Positions 43,240 through 52,063 of a stretch of 64,000 nt of DNA are shown piece by piece. Positions within the stretch are counted from its first letter, which is position 1. Each line of letters starts with the position of its first letter. The translations under genes and the position numbers were made by a program. The notes below the pieces were generated by a model that saw only the letters and a program-made list of their open reading frames with translations, did no database searches and had not been told where the DNA came from. The stretch lies in assembly GCF_029320955.1 (NCBI RefSeq), contig NZ_CP119757.1:5084001-5148000 (forward strand). Direction: 5' to 3'. This DNA is from Flavobacterium sp. YJ01. GTDB lineage: Bacteria > Bacteroidota > Bacteroidia > Flavobacteriales > Flavobacteriaceae.

Positions 43240-44687
43240 TTTCTTGCATTATTTCTCCAGGTGAAGGTGAATGTGGTTCCTTCTCCAAGTTTGGATTGTA
43301 CTTTTATGCTTTCTCCCAGTTCGTCAATTATCTTTTTGACTATGGCCAGTCCGACACCCGTGCTCTCCATTTCATTTTTTTCGCGCAGGGTCTGGAATAT
43401 TTCAAATATTTTTTCGTGGTACTCAGGATCGATCCCTATGCCATGGTCTGTTACGGAAAACTCGTAAACATGATCTGTTTCGATGCAGCTGATTTCTATA
43501 TAACCGGAATCTGGTCTGGAATATTTTACGGCATTGCTGATTAAATTGGAAAAAACCTGTTCCAGCTTGAGGCGCTCGGTATAAATTTCAGGGAGCTCGC
43601 CAGTTTTAAGCGTAAAATTCCGCGGTACGATCGACTGCGTAATTTCATTCACCATCACATTGGTATCTACCAGTTCAGAAGCTGTTTTCTGATTGATTCT
43701 GGCATATTCCAGCAGCCCGTTAATGAGAGCTTCCATGCGTTTGGTCCGCTGCGGTATGATATTGAGGTAATTGCGGAGGGCAGGAGAGACTTCATCGGAG
43801 AGATCTTCCTCTATCCAGGTAATAACATTGTAAATGCCTCTAAGCGGCGCTTTGAGATCATGCGAAACCACATAGGCAAATTTATTGAGTTCAGCATTTT
43901 TATTTTCGAGTTCCTGGATGTTCTTCTGAAGCGTGCTCGACATAATATTCAGAGAGGATGCCAGATGGCTGAGCTCGTCATTTTTTGAATCTTGCACCAT
44001 GGTGAAACGCCCTTTGGAAATGGTATCAGCCAGCCGGACCATCGAATTGATGCGGTTGGTGATCATAATGACAATGTAGGCTGTGCTGCAGATACCGGCA
44101 AAGATAGTCAGTGAAAGAAAAATAAGGGAATACGTTCTGGTCCTTCTCAGTGAGTGCAGCAGCATTTCGCTGTGATGCTTGCGGGTTCTGTATTCTATCT
44201 TGTCAAATCTTTTAAATTTTGCCGTTATGGAATCATTAATTTTTTTGCCGACATGTTTGCGGAGTTTGCTATCCAGCAGCAACAGGTAGTGTTCAGGATT
44301 CTCCAGCCTGGCTTTTATCAGTTCATTCGTATAAAGAAGCCACTGGTCATGAAGTTCTGAAATGGAATCTAAAATCTGGCGCTGCATTTTGTTGCCATCA
44401 ACAAGTTTGTGCTGCTCTTTAATAAATCTGGGCACTTTATGAAGCCCGCTGTAATACGGCACCAGAAAAGTACGGTCACTTGTAAGAAGAAAGCCCCGGA
44501 CTGCGCTCTGCATTTCAAGAATCGCCCTGTGGGTTTTATTTGAATTTCGTATTACATTTTCTGATTTTGAAAGAAACTCTGAGTTCAGGCGCACCTTAAG
44601 CGATAAGCGGTAATTGGTATAGGAATCTGCAACAGAAAGCAGCAGGATCAGAGAAAAAGCCAGCAGTATTTGTGTCGATAATTTCAT
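43236..44687 (-). CDS. CHASE3-type membrane sensor histidine kinase
   Basis: 483 residues. Helix 1 (about 5-22), a CHASE3-like helical extracytoplasmic domain (about 36-180, with SAVRGFLLTSD), helix 2 (186-210), HAMP (RINSMVRLADTISKGRF), HisKA with His276 in VVSHDLKAPLRG and HATPase (ISNAVKYSRPDSG, TGVGLAIVKKIIDE). The ligand of CHASE3 domains is generally unknown. The gene overlaps the following receiver gene; the pair is likely the membrane-linked input of the operon that includes the multi-HAMP kinase. Confidence 0.92.
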   Translation of the reverse strand: MKLSTQILLAFSLILLLSVADSYTNYRLSLKVRLNSEFLSKSENVIRNSNKTHRAILEMQSAVRGFLLTSDRTFLVPYYSGLHKVPRFIKEQHKLVDGNKMQRQILDSISELHDQWLLYTNELIKARLENPEHYLLLLDSKLRKHVGKKINDSITAKFKRFDKIEYRTRKHHSEMLLHSLRRTRTYSLIFLSLTIFAGICSTAYIVIMITNRINSMVRLADTISKGRFTMVQDSKNDELSHLASSLNIMSSTLQKNIQELENKNAELNKFAYVVSHDLKAPLRGIYNVITWIEEDLSDEVSPALRNYLNIIPQRTKRMEALINGLLEYARINQKTASELVDTNVMVNEITQSIVPRNFTLKTGELPEIYTERLKLEQVFSNLISNAVKYSRPDSGYIEISCIETDHVYEFSVTDHGIGIDPEYHEKIFEIFQTLREKNEMESTGVGLAIVKKIIDELGESIKVQSKLGEGTTFTFTWRNNARK

Positions 44688-44796
44688 TGCTTTTCCAGTT
44701 TATAAAAAACAAAGCACTGCTGCCCGTATCCTATATCAGATAAAAACAGACTGTTGTTTGCAAAACAATTCATTGCAGATATGCTGTGGAGACTTC

Positions 44797-45174
44797 TCAA
44801 GTTACGTAATCGGTTAAAATTTTTTTAAGCTCATTGAAATCGCTGGGTTTGGAAATGTATCCCTGCGCTCCGTAATTTCTGGCCTTTCTTTTATTTTCTT
44901 CCATCTGCGAAGTGGAGAAAATAATAATCGGTATACTTCTGATTTCCTCCAGTTTTTTTATTTCAATTAAGAATTCAAAACCGGACATGATAGGCATATT
45001 AAGGTCAAGAAAAATGACATCCGGTTTAATTTCCCCGTGCATCAATTTACGAAGTGCTTCAACAGGGTTCTGTATTGCAGTATATCCTGCGGTGGACACC
45101 GCCTGGAGAGCCTCCATAAAAAATTCGCAGTCATCAATATCATCATCAATCTGCAGTATATTTTTATAAGTCAT
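44797..45174 (-). CDS. Stand-alone receiver protein
   Basis: 125 residues from MTYKNILQIDDD at 45174; an in-frame ATG 14 codons upstream is possible, but the internal start fits other receivers. DDDIDD at 10-15, phospho-acceptor Asp57 in FLDLNMP, FSTSQME and YISKPS are present. It lies 109 bases before the CHASE3 kinase on the same strand. No output domain. Confidence 0.9.
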   Translation of the reverse strand: MTYKNILQIDDDIDDCEFFMEALQAVSTAGYTAIQNPVEALRKLMHGEIKPDVIFLDLNMPIMSGFEFLIEIKKLEEIRSIPIIIFSTSQMEENKRKARNYGAQGYISKPSDFNELKKILTDYVT

Positions 45175-45577
45175 TTGGTTATCTGTTAAATTAAAAGTGC
45201 AATTATGGCAATCCAAGCCAAGCGCAGCTTAATTGGCTGAAAAGCTGGCTTGCAAACGTGGCTGAAAGAAATAGAGAAATGCTTTGTCATGACTATTTCT
45301 TCTTTTTCAATCTGGAGACAGACCGGAACTAATTATGCTGTTAGATAACAAATAGGCTTTTATTGAAGTAATTTTTTTTCATAATCTGGTGTTTTTTGGA
45401 TATAAGTTTTGGCATATGAAAAGTAGGGGGAAGGGGAGAATTTAATTTATATAATTTTAAAATAGATTTATATAATTAACATTTCTCTTCTGCAGTAAAA
45501 AGCGTACCGCTAATATTGAAATTTGGTATTATGTAGTTTTTAGCGCAGAATGCATCACAGCTGTATGAAAGGTTTTT

Positions 45578-45599
45578 ATAAAATCTTTAAAGATTTTAT
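45578..45599. promoter_or_regulatory. 22-bp perfect palindrome upstream of a receiver gene
   Basis: ATAAAATCTTT is followed directly by its reverse complement AAAGATTTTAT. It lies about 84 bases before the ATG at 45683, inside the 508-base gap 45175-45682, which otherwise holds no convincing gene and is very AT-rich. A dimeric regulator site is possible; with no U run it is not a terminator. Confidence 0.45.
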
Positions 45600-45682
45600 T
45601 CGGTGGTGTCACGTGGAAATTGTATAACTAAGCCCAGAAATTGTATGAAGGGCAGCAGTGATCGACTTTTTAATTTAGCAGT

Positions 45683-46081
45683 ATGAGATACAGGAATGTT
45701 TTACTGGTGGATGATGATACCGATGATGCCGAAATCTTTGGCATGGCGCTCTATGCTATTGATGTTAAGATTAAATATTCAATCCAGAATAATGCGCTAG
45801 ATGCCTTGAAAATGCTGCAGACTCCAAAGAAAACTCCCGACATAATTTTCTTGGATTATCATATGCCTTATCTGGACGGAACTGAATTTATTAAACTGCT
45901 CAGAAAAATAAAAGGACTTGAAAAAATCCCTGTTGTTCTGTACTCGGGACATTCGGGAAGCCTAGTTAAAGACGCGGCTGCAAAATTTAAAAAGGTCCAG
46001 TTTTTAAAAAAGCAGCATAGCCTGAAAGACCTTAGTGCTTTGCTGCAGCAGATACTTGTGCCGATTCCGGCATCCAGATAA
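45683..46081 (+). CDS. Stand-alone receiver protein
   Basis: 132 residues; DDDTDDAE at 10-17, phospho-acceptor Asp58 in FLDYHMP, LYSGHSG in place of the usual LSTS, and a double lysine in FLKKQHS. No output domain. It is divergent from the receiver gene at 45174 and separated from it by the 508-base gap carrying the palindrome. A small membrane-protein gene follows 105 bases downstream. Confidence 0.88.
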   Translation: MRYRNVLLVDDDTDDAEIFGMALYAIDVKIKYSIQNNALDALKMLQTPKKTPDIIFLDYHMPYLDGTEFIKLLRKIKGLEKIPVVLYSGHSGSLVKDAAAKFKKVQFLKKQHSLKDLSALLQQILVPIPASR

Positions 46082-46186
46082 AAGCTGTTCCAAATCCGGA
46101 ATTACTTACTAATTTATGTAATCCTGTAAATAATTTTTACGGCACAGCATTTGTGTGTGCCTTACCATGTTTAACCGTAAAGAAAT

Positions 46187-46327
46187 ATGAAAATGAAAAC
46201 TGAAAGAAAATTTAAAAAAATGGATTATGCCGTGGCATCGAGAAAAAGAAAAGACTTGATTGTTAATTTGACAGTGCTTTCCATTGCAGGTTTTATAGCG
46301 GTCTTTTTGATTTCAAAAGCAGCTTAA
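46187..46327 (+). CDS. 46-residue single-span membrane protein
   Basis: An ATG at 46187 (with a second ATG two codons on) opens 46 codons. The N-terminal half is strongly basic (KTERKFKKM, SRKRKD) and residues 24-43 form one hydrophobic helix (LIVNLTVLSIAGFIAVFLIS), ending KAA. This order predicts a cytoplasmic N-terminus. No family recognised. Its position between two receiver genes is suggestive, nothing more; gene status rests on the coherent membrane-protein pattern. Confidence 0.5.
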   Translation: MKMKTERKFKKMDYAVASRKRKDLIVNLTVLSIAGFIAVFLISKAA

Positions 46328-46676
46328 AGCTTCAAAATACTACTGTTTTCTGATACGCTTAGCAAATGTCAGTTTGGGGACAGCATCCTTCATTATATAT
46401 ATGCCCGAGGAATATGCAAATTTTAATCTGTAATCATAATTACGCTGAAATACAGGCAAAAAATGCATTTTGAAAAATAATTTAATTGGCGCGCTGCCAT
46501 GATTAAATATCCATTTTTTTTTGAAGATGAAAATGAGCATGCTGCAGTTTATTCTCAGCAGATTAACGCATTAAGAACAAAGTTCTGTTTTCTCTTGCTT
46601 TGCATACAATGGATGCCTAATTTTACTAACAGCATTGCAGCTCATGGAGTACTGCTGTAATATTATATTAATATAG
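46328..46676. other. Intergenic stretch without a convincing gene
   Basis: The 349 bases are AT-rich. A 66-codon minus-strand frame is present but lacks family resemblance. The end of the stretch should contain the promoter of the receiver gene at 46677; I see no clear consensus boxes. Confidence 0.5.
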
Positions 46677-47141
46677 ATGAATAGAAAAATAATTTTACTG
46701 GTTGATGATGACAGTGACGATGCAGAGTTTTTTAAATGGGCAATGGTTGGGACGGAAGAAACTTTTGCGGTTAAGTTTGTGGACAGCGGCGATGCTGCAC
46801 TGAACTTGCTTTCTGAATTGGACTCACTGCCGGATTTGATATTGCTAGATGCCGGAATGCCGAAAATGGATGGCTGGGAACTGTTGAAACTCATTAAGCT
46901 GGATAAGAAGTTTGGAAAGGTTCCCGTTATAATGATGGCAACTTCCTCACGAATCCAAGGTATAGATGCTGCCCATTCGCTTGGTGCTGCAGCTTATATT
47001 GTAAAGCCTTCTGACTTCAACCAATTAAAATTGATAATGCAGCAGCTCTGCGTTGGCGTTCAGACTGACCTGAGAACAACGCTGGAAGACATGCGTTCCA
47101 ATTTTTCCAATACCATTTACACATTCAGTCAGACACAGTAA
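46677..47141 (+). CDS. Stand-alone receiver protein upstream of phytochrome
   Basis: 154 residues; DDDSDDAEFF at 10-19, phospho-acceptor Asp58 in LLDAGMP, MATSSR and YIVKPSDF. A C-terminal extension of about 30 residues (TDLRTTLEDMRSNFSNTIYT) distinguishes it from the others. The phytochrome gene starts 104 bases downstream on the same strand, so the two probably work together, as Rcp1-type receivers do with phytochromes. Confidence 0.9.
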   Translation: MNRKIILLVDDDSDDAEFFKWAMVGTEETFAVKFVDSGDAALNLLSELDSLPDLILLDAGMPKMDGWELLKLIKLDKKFGKVPVIMMATSSRIQGIDAAHSLGAAAYIVKPSDFNQLKLIMQQLCVGVQTDLRTTLEDMRSNFSNTIYTFSQTQ

Positions 47142-47244
47142 AAATCATTACTCATACAGATAATGATGTTGTTGTAATTATTCTATTATCGCTATAATTC
47201 AGGTTTATAAAGGATATAGTGCACTTTTTAAATTTATTTGCTTA

Positions 47245-49512
47245 ATGAAGATTAAAGATATAATTAACCGTGATCTGGTTACATTGACAAATTGTGACCA
47301 GGAACCGATACATATTCCTGGAAAGATTCAGCCGCACGGTTTTTTAATCGGGCTTACTGATGACTGGATAATAGATTTCTGCACCAGCAATATTTCTTCT
47401 TATATCGATGTGAGCCATAAGCAGGCATTAGGTGAAAAATTCGAAACTGTTTTTGGCGGACGTGCTCAGGAACAGATTTTTAATTATATAAATTCAGATA
47501 CAGTACAGGATGTGTTTCCGCTGGAAATAGAGCTGCTGCATAAAAACTTTCAGGTCAATATCCATAAAAGCAATGATATATATGTTTTAGAAGCTGAAGA
47601 GCAGTTCGATAAACAGATTCTGGCAGATGTCTACACGCAGACTATCCAGTTTGTGAACCAGATGAACAATACAAAATCGCTGAAAGATCTTTGTGCGCTG
47701 GTCGCCGAGGGAACAAGGGAAATAACGGGATATGACCGTGTAATGATCTATCGTTTTGATGAGCAGTACAACGGTGAAGTTTATGCTGAAAGCTGCAGGA
47801 ATGATCTTGAACCATTTTTAGGGCTGCACTACCCGCACACGGATATTCCTGTTCAGGCCAGAGAATTGTATATCAGGAATGAACTCAGACTGATTGCTGA
47901 TATCAATTACCAGGCTGTTCCCATTTTTACAGTTGATGACAAGGAAGATAAAAATCTAGATTTAAGCCTTTCCATTTTAAGAAGTTCATCTCCAATCCAC
48001 GTGGAATATCTTAAAAATATGGGTGTCGGCGCTACACTGACCATTTCCCTTATTCATCATGACCGTTTATGGGGGCTGATTGCCTGCCACCATTATTCGG
48101 AAAAAAACATTTCTCCGGCAGTAAGACTCGCGGCAAAACTTCAAGGCCAGTTTATCACTTCGCAGATTGATATCCGGGAATCCAATGATGAGAACAGCAG
48201 TGCTAAGATATCGACAGATGCATTAGAGCATCTAACAGCTCTTGAGCTTCCGTTGGCTGAAAACTCTTTAAACACTATTATCAAAATGCCCGAGTTGTTG
48301 TCGCTGTGCAATGCAGGAGGAGTTTCAATATTGTTCAGAAATAAAATTTACAAGAACGGATTAACACCTGATGACGATCAGATCAAAGCTTTTGTTGAAC
48401 TGCTGGAGAATAGGAAATCAGCCGAGTTTTATGCGACCAGAAAAATAAGCGAAGATTTTCCTGAATTAGAAGGCTGCTCCAATTTTGCAGGAGCAGTGTA
48501 TCACGCTCTTGGCAGTTCCGGTCATGTCATCTGGTACAGGTCTGAAACTGTCTCGGAAATCAGCTGGGCAGGCGATCCGGAAAAAAGCATAGTCAAAGAT
48601 GAAAAAGGGCTGCATCCAAGAAACTCCTTTAATATCTGGAAACAGATTGTTAAAGGGCAGAGCAGCATTTGGAAGCAGTATGAAATAAATTCAGCAGCCA
48701 AATATGCACATTCCCTGCATAATAATCTGATGATGATTCTGCTGAGCGAGGAGGAAGAAAAATACAGGCTTCAAAGTGAAATTTTGAAGGAGACCAATTC
48801 CGAACTGGAAAATATAAACTGGATCAGTACGCATGATCTGCAGGAGCCGCTTAGAAAAATTCAGATGATTACATCCAAGCTGCTTTCGGAAAAAAGCAGC
48901 AATCCTGAAGATCCTGAATTTGATTCCCTGCAGCGCGTTTCAAAATCTGCATCAAAAATGCGCGAACTGCTGCAGGATATTTTGAAATATACCCGGATTA
49001 AAAACACCAGAGAAGCAGCAGAAAAAATTGATCTTAATCTAATTTTTGAAACCGTAATCGAGGAAATCAGCGAGCTGCTTCTCGAAAGCGATGCCTCTAT
49101 TGAGTGCGAAAAGCTTCCGGAAGTAAATGCAATCAGTTTTTTAATGAAACAGCTGTTCTTAAATCTTATACAAAATTCATTGAAATATGCTTCTCCTGAC
49201 CGATTGCCTGCAATTAAAATTACGGCTTCACAGGAACCGGTGCTTCTAAAAGACAGGTTTACCGTATACTGCAGCTGGGTGAAATTTTCGGATAACGGAA
49301 TAGGTTTTGACCAGCAGTACGCAGATTCTATATTCAAAGTTTTTACCAGACTCCATAATCAGGACCAGTACAGCGGTTCAGGAATTGGACTTGCGCTGTG
49401 TAAAAAAATCATGCAGACAATCGGCGGAGCAATTTCTGCTGAAGGGAAATTGGGAGAAGGTGCCTCTATCACTATTTATTTCCCGTATGATCCGGAAGAA
49501 AACCTCATTTAA
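47245..49512 (+). CDS. bphP: Bacteriophytochrome histidine kinase
   Basis: 755 residues. PAS (1-110) starts with the chromophore-binding Cys17 in NCDQEPIHIPGKIQPHG, so biliverdin attachment is expected. The GAF domain (about 130-300) has GYDRVMIYRFD, and YPHTDIPVQARELYIRN matches the chromophore pocket, with the usual Asp-Ile-Pro retained. PHY (about 310-500), HisKA with His530 in STHDLQEPLRKIQ and HATPase (SDNGIGFDQQYAD, GSGIGLALCKKIMQ) complete a red/far-red photosensor kinase. It lies between two receiver genes: one upstream (+) and one convergent, 23 bases after its stop. Confidence 0.95.
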   Translation: MKIKDIINRDLVTLTNCDQEPIHIPGKIQPHGFLIGLTDDWIIDFCTSNISSYIDVSHKQALGEKFETVFGGRAQEQIFNYINSDTVQDVFPLEIELLHKNFQVNIHKSNDIYVLEAEEQFDKQILADVYTQTIQFVNQMNNTKSLKDLCALVAEGTREITGYDRVMIYRFDEQYNGEVYAESCRNDLEPFLGLHYPHTDIPVQARELYIRNELRLIADINYQAVPIFTVDDKEDKNLDLSLSILRSSSPIHVEYLKNMGVGATLTISLIHHDRLWGLIACHHYSEKNISPAVRLAAKLQGQFITSQIDIRESNDENSSAKISTDALEHLTALELPLAENSLNTIIKMPELLSLCNAGGVSILFRNKIYKNGLTPDDDQIKAFVELLENRKSAEFYATRKISEDFPELEGCSNFAGAVYHALGSSGHVIWYRSETVSEISWAGDPEKSIVKDEKGLHPRNSFNIWKQIVKGQSSIWKQYEINSAAKYAHSLHNNLMMILLSEEEEKYRLQSEILKETNSELENINWISTHDLQEPLRKIQMITSKLLSEKSSNPEDPEFDSLQRVSKSASKMRELLQDILKYTRIKNTREAAEKIDLNLIFETVIEEISELLLESDASIECEKLPEVNAISFLMKQLFLNLIQNSLKYASPDRLPAIKITASQEPVLLKDRFTVYCSWVKFSDNGIGFDQQYADSIFKVFTRLHNQDQYSGSGIGLALCKKIMQTIGGAISAEGKLGEGASITIYFPYDPEENLI

Positions 49513-49534
49513 AAATAGTTTTACTGGTAAATAA

Positions 49535-49984
49535 TCAAATTGCAATATAAAATTTTTCAAATGCAGGCTGCTCGGCGCCGGTCTGTGATACCAAATCCAT
49601 AGCTCTTCCTATAAGTTTAGACAGGTGATTGTACTCAGCAGGTTTTGTAATAAAATAGTTGGCGCCCAGGGAATACATTTTCAGTATATCTGCTGGATCG
49701 CTGCTTGTGCTGAAAATAACAACAATGTGCTTGTTAAGTTCCAATGATGCTCTTATTTTTTCAAGGCATTGCGGCCCTGATAGCATCGGCATATTTAGGT
49801 CTAGAAAAATCAAATCTGCTTCTGGAGTGGGCGGGCCTTTAAGTACTGCCATTAATTTATTGCCGTCATTTGAAACAGTAAGTTTTACATCCGTGAATTC
49901 TGTTTTAAATACATCAGAAAAAAATTCGCAGTCATCCAAATCGTCATCTGCAAGCAAGACGTGTCTAAATTCTTTATGAGTCAT
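49535..49984 (-). CDS. Stand-alone receiver protein convergent with phytochrome
   Basis: 149 residues; DDDLDDCEFF at 13-22, phospho-acceptor Asp62 in FLDLNMP, FSTSSDP and a lysine in YFITKPAEY. No output domain. Its stop is 22 bases from the phytochrome stop; a second receiver precedes phytochrome, so the kinase may feed two regulators. Confidence 0.9.
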   Translation of the reverse strand: MTHKEFRHVLLADDDLDDCEFFSDVFKTEFTDVKLTVSNDGNKLMAVLKGPPTPEADLIFLDLNMPMLSGPQCLEKIRASLELNKHIVVIFSTSSDPADILKMYSLGANYFITKPAEYNHLSKLIGRAMDLVSQTGAEQPAFEKFYIAI

Positions 49985-50437
49985 ACAAATGTTCTAAATT
50001 ATAGCAGTAAGCTTAAATATACGATTTTAATATCCGTTTACCAAAAGTTAATTGCCGGCTTTTATCCAACTCCTGAATAAAATAAAAAAAATCTGTATAA
50101 TGTGGTTAAATGCCACAGATATAGCAAAACGTATTATGCTTTAAGATATTATCTTTTAATAGGATATTCTGACTGACCTGTTCTTTAATTTTTTTTGTTT
50201 ATTCTTTTACTTGGCATCATTTTGATCTTTCTCCGTATATTTGCCATAACTCCTTGTTTGAAATTGCCTGCCGTAAAATCGAATAATAGACATAATAGAG
50301 GACAAAATGCAGATGATGTATTTGTAAGGTTTTGTTTTGTGGATTTCACACCTTATTTATGCCTTGGCATTGCGGAAGGATTATGAGATAAGGAAAGTGA
50401 ATTTCTGTATTGGGGAAGTAGATGACAAAAGCTGCGT
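49985..50437. other. Intergenic stretch between the signalling region and the AraC gene
   Basis: 453 bases without a gene I can support. A short 63-codon frame at 50195-50386 ends LCLGIAEGL; it has no start context or family resemblance. From about here rightwards the sequence is clearly more AT-rich. Confidence 0.5.
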
Positions 50438-51295
50438 ATGATAAACGATTATAAAAAACATGATCTTTATGGCAAAACACTGATTCAGAAAATTGAATTG
50501 ATTCCGCCATTTAAGTTTGATTTTCCCGTTACCCAACAGGCTTGTTTTTTATATGTTAAAGCTGGAGAAGCCGATTATCAGATCGATGATGAGCAGATAA
50601 ACGTTGCCGCTAATTATTCGTTATTGTTGAATTGCATAAATTCTGGGAAACAAATTCGCAATTCAAAATCAAACAGCAATTGTGAAATCGTAATCGTTAC
50701 ATTTTATCCCGAGATATTAAAAAAAATATACGATAAAGAACTTCCATTATTGCTTCAAAAACCAAATATTGCAGTTAAGAATAAATATAGTGAAAAAATA
50801 AACAATGATTTTTTAATTCAGAAGTATATTGAAGGTCTTTTGTTCTATTTTGAAAACCCATCATTGATTAATGAAGATATTTTGGTGTTGAAAGTGAAAG
50901 AGATTATACTTCTGTTATCCCAAACGCAAAATTCAGAGTCGATACAATTAATTTTATCACAGCTTTTTTCTCCTGCGACTTACATTTTCAAACAAATAAT
51001 TGAAGCAAATTTGTTTTCACAGCTTACCATTGAGGAGTTGGCACAGCAAAATAATTTAAGCGTTTCATCATTCAAACGCGAATTTGCAAAAATATACCGC
51101 GATACGCCAGCCAATTATATTAAGACTAAAAAGTTGGAGAAAGCTGCCGAATTACTTCTTGTTTCAGATCAGCGCATTACCGAAATAGCTTTTGATTGTG
51201 GTTTCAATGATTTAGCCAATTTTACTAGAAGTTTTACCAGCAAATACAATGTAAGTCCAACAAATTATCGGCAGAAACCGAATAATAATCGGTAA
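50438..51295 (+). CDS. AraC-family transcriptional regulator
   Basis: 285 residues. An N-terminal cupin-like sensing domain (about 1-160, e.g. YVKAGEADYQID) is followed by two helix-turn-helix motifs (about 190-280): LTIEELAQQNNLSVSSFKRE and ITEIAFDCGFNDLANFTRSF, ending SPTNYRQKP. This is the usual AraC/XylS layout. A terminator follows, then an inverted repeat and a membrane-protein gene that could be its target. The sensed compound is not evident. Confidence 0.92.
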   Translation: MINDYKKHDLYGKTLIQKIELIPPFKFDFPVTQQACFLYVKAGEADYQIDDEQINVAANYSLLLNCINSGKQIRNSKSNSNCEIVIVTFYPEILKKIYDKELPLLLQKPNIAVKNKYSEKINNDFLIQKYIEGLLFYFENPSLINEDILVLKVKEIILLLSQTQNSESIQLILSQLFSPATYIFKQIIEANLFSQLTIEELAQQNNLSVSSFKREFAKIYRDTPANYIKTKKLEKAAELLLVSDQRITEIAFDCGFNDLANFTRSFTSKYNVSPTNYRQKPNNNR

Positions 51296-51320
51296 TTATT
51301 AAATACAGCTTTTTAATTTT

Positions 51321-51356
51321 TTAAGCATCCTTATGATTTGAAGGATGCTTTTTTTG
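51321..51356 (+). terminator. Intrinsic terminator after the AraC gene
   Basis: AAGCATCCTT pairs with AAGGATGCTT across an 8-base loop and is followed by a run of seven T. Confidence 0.9.
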
Positions 51357-51365
51357 TGAACCATA

Positions 51366-51392
51366 TTGCCAAATAATTGGACTATTTGGCAA
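51366..51392. promoter_or_regulatory. Perfect inverted repeat in front of the membrane-protein gene
   Basis: TTGCCAAATA (51366-51375) and TATTTGGCAA (51383-51392) are perfect complements with a 7-base spacer. It lies right after the AraC terminator and 67 bases before the next ATG, which fits an operator better than a terminator (no U run). Confidence 0.5.
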
Positions 51393-51458
51393 AAAGATTT
51401 CTCTTGATCTATCGGAAGTTTGCTATGCATTTTCAAACAAAAATTTAAAACATAAAAA

Positions 51459-51953
51459 ATGGGATTATCAAGTTTAGGAATTTTTCACACAACAATTGGT
51501 GTTGCTGCGATAGCAGCGGCAATAGTAGCTTTAATCAAATACGGTAAAATCAATTTGAATGCCTTATCTGGCAAAATCTATTTTTACGGAACAATCGTCA
51601 CTTCAGTAACTTCATTAGGAATTTCCAAACATGGCGGATTTAATCCAGGACATGCTTTTTCAATTTTTATAATTTTTTTGGTATTAGAAGCTTATTTTCT
51701 GAATTCGAAAAGGAAAAATAGTGCAAGAGCGCGTTATTTTGAAAACTTTTGCCTGTCTTTAAGTTTATTTCTTTCTATGGTTCCAACCGTTAATGAAACC
51801 TTTACCAGAGTTCCGGTTGGACAACCTCTTGCAAAAGATATTCAGGATCCGATAATCGGAAACACTTTGTTTATCTTGTTTCTGTTGTTCATTGCAGGCT
51901 CGACATACCAGTTTAAAAAGCAGAAGCAGATTAATAGGGCAACAGGATTTTAA
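51459..51953 (+). CDS. Integral membrane protein of unknown function
   Basis: 164 residues with four or five hydrophobic segments: about 8-27 (FHTTIGVAAIAAAIVALI), 40-58, 65-82 (AFSIFIIFLVLEAYF), 98-115 and 135-152, plus a basic C-terminus (KKQKQINR). A DUF2306-like four-helix protein is possible; I am not certain. It sits alone between the AraC gene and a degenerate esterase fragment. The inverted repeat upstream and its AraC neighbour suggest regulation by that protein. Confidence 0.65.
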   Translation: MGLSSLGIFHTTIGVAAIAAAIVALIKYGKINLNALSGKIYFYGTIVTSVTSLGISKHGGFNPGHAFSIFIIFLVLEAYFLNSKRKNSARARYFENFCLSLSLFLSMVPTVNETFTRVPVGQPLAKDIQDPIIGNTLFILFLLFIAGSTYQFKKQKQINRATGF

Positions 51954-52063
51954 GCTAAAGGAAAGATGTGTCAGCTAAAGTGAATAATTAAATTTAGCGG
52001 TACAGCAAATTATCCAAGTTCTGATACTATTTACGTTTCTTCGTTTTTAGGCGGAAAATATAA

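Noticed and set aside
46340..46540. 66-codon minus-strand frame
   Set aside because: No start context, no homologous pattern, and located in an AT-rich promoter-type gap.
50195..50386. 63-codon plus-strand frame before the AraC gene
   Set aside because: Non-canonical start, changing composition along its length and no domain; possibly chance.
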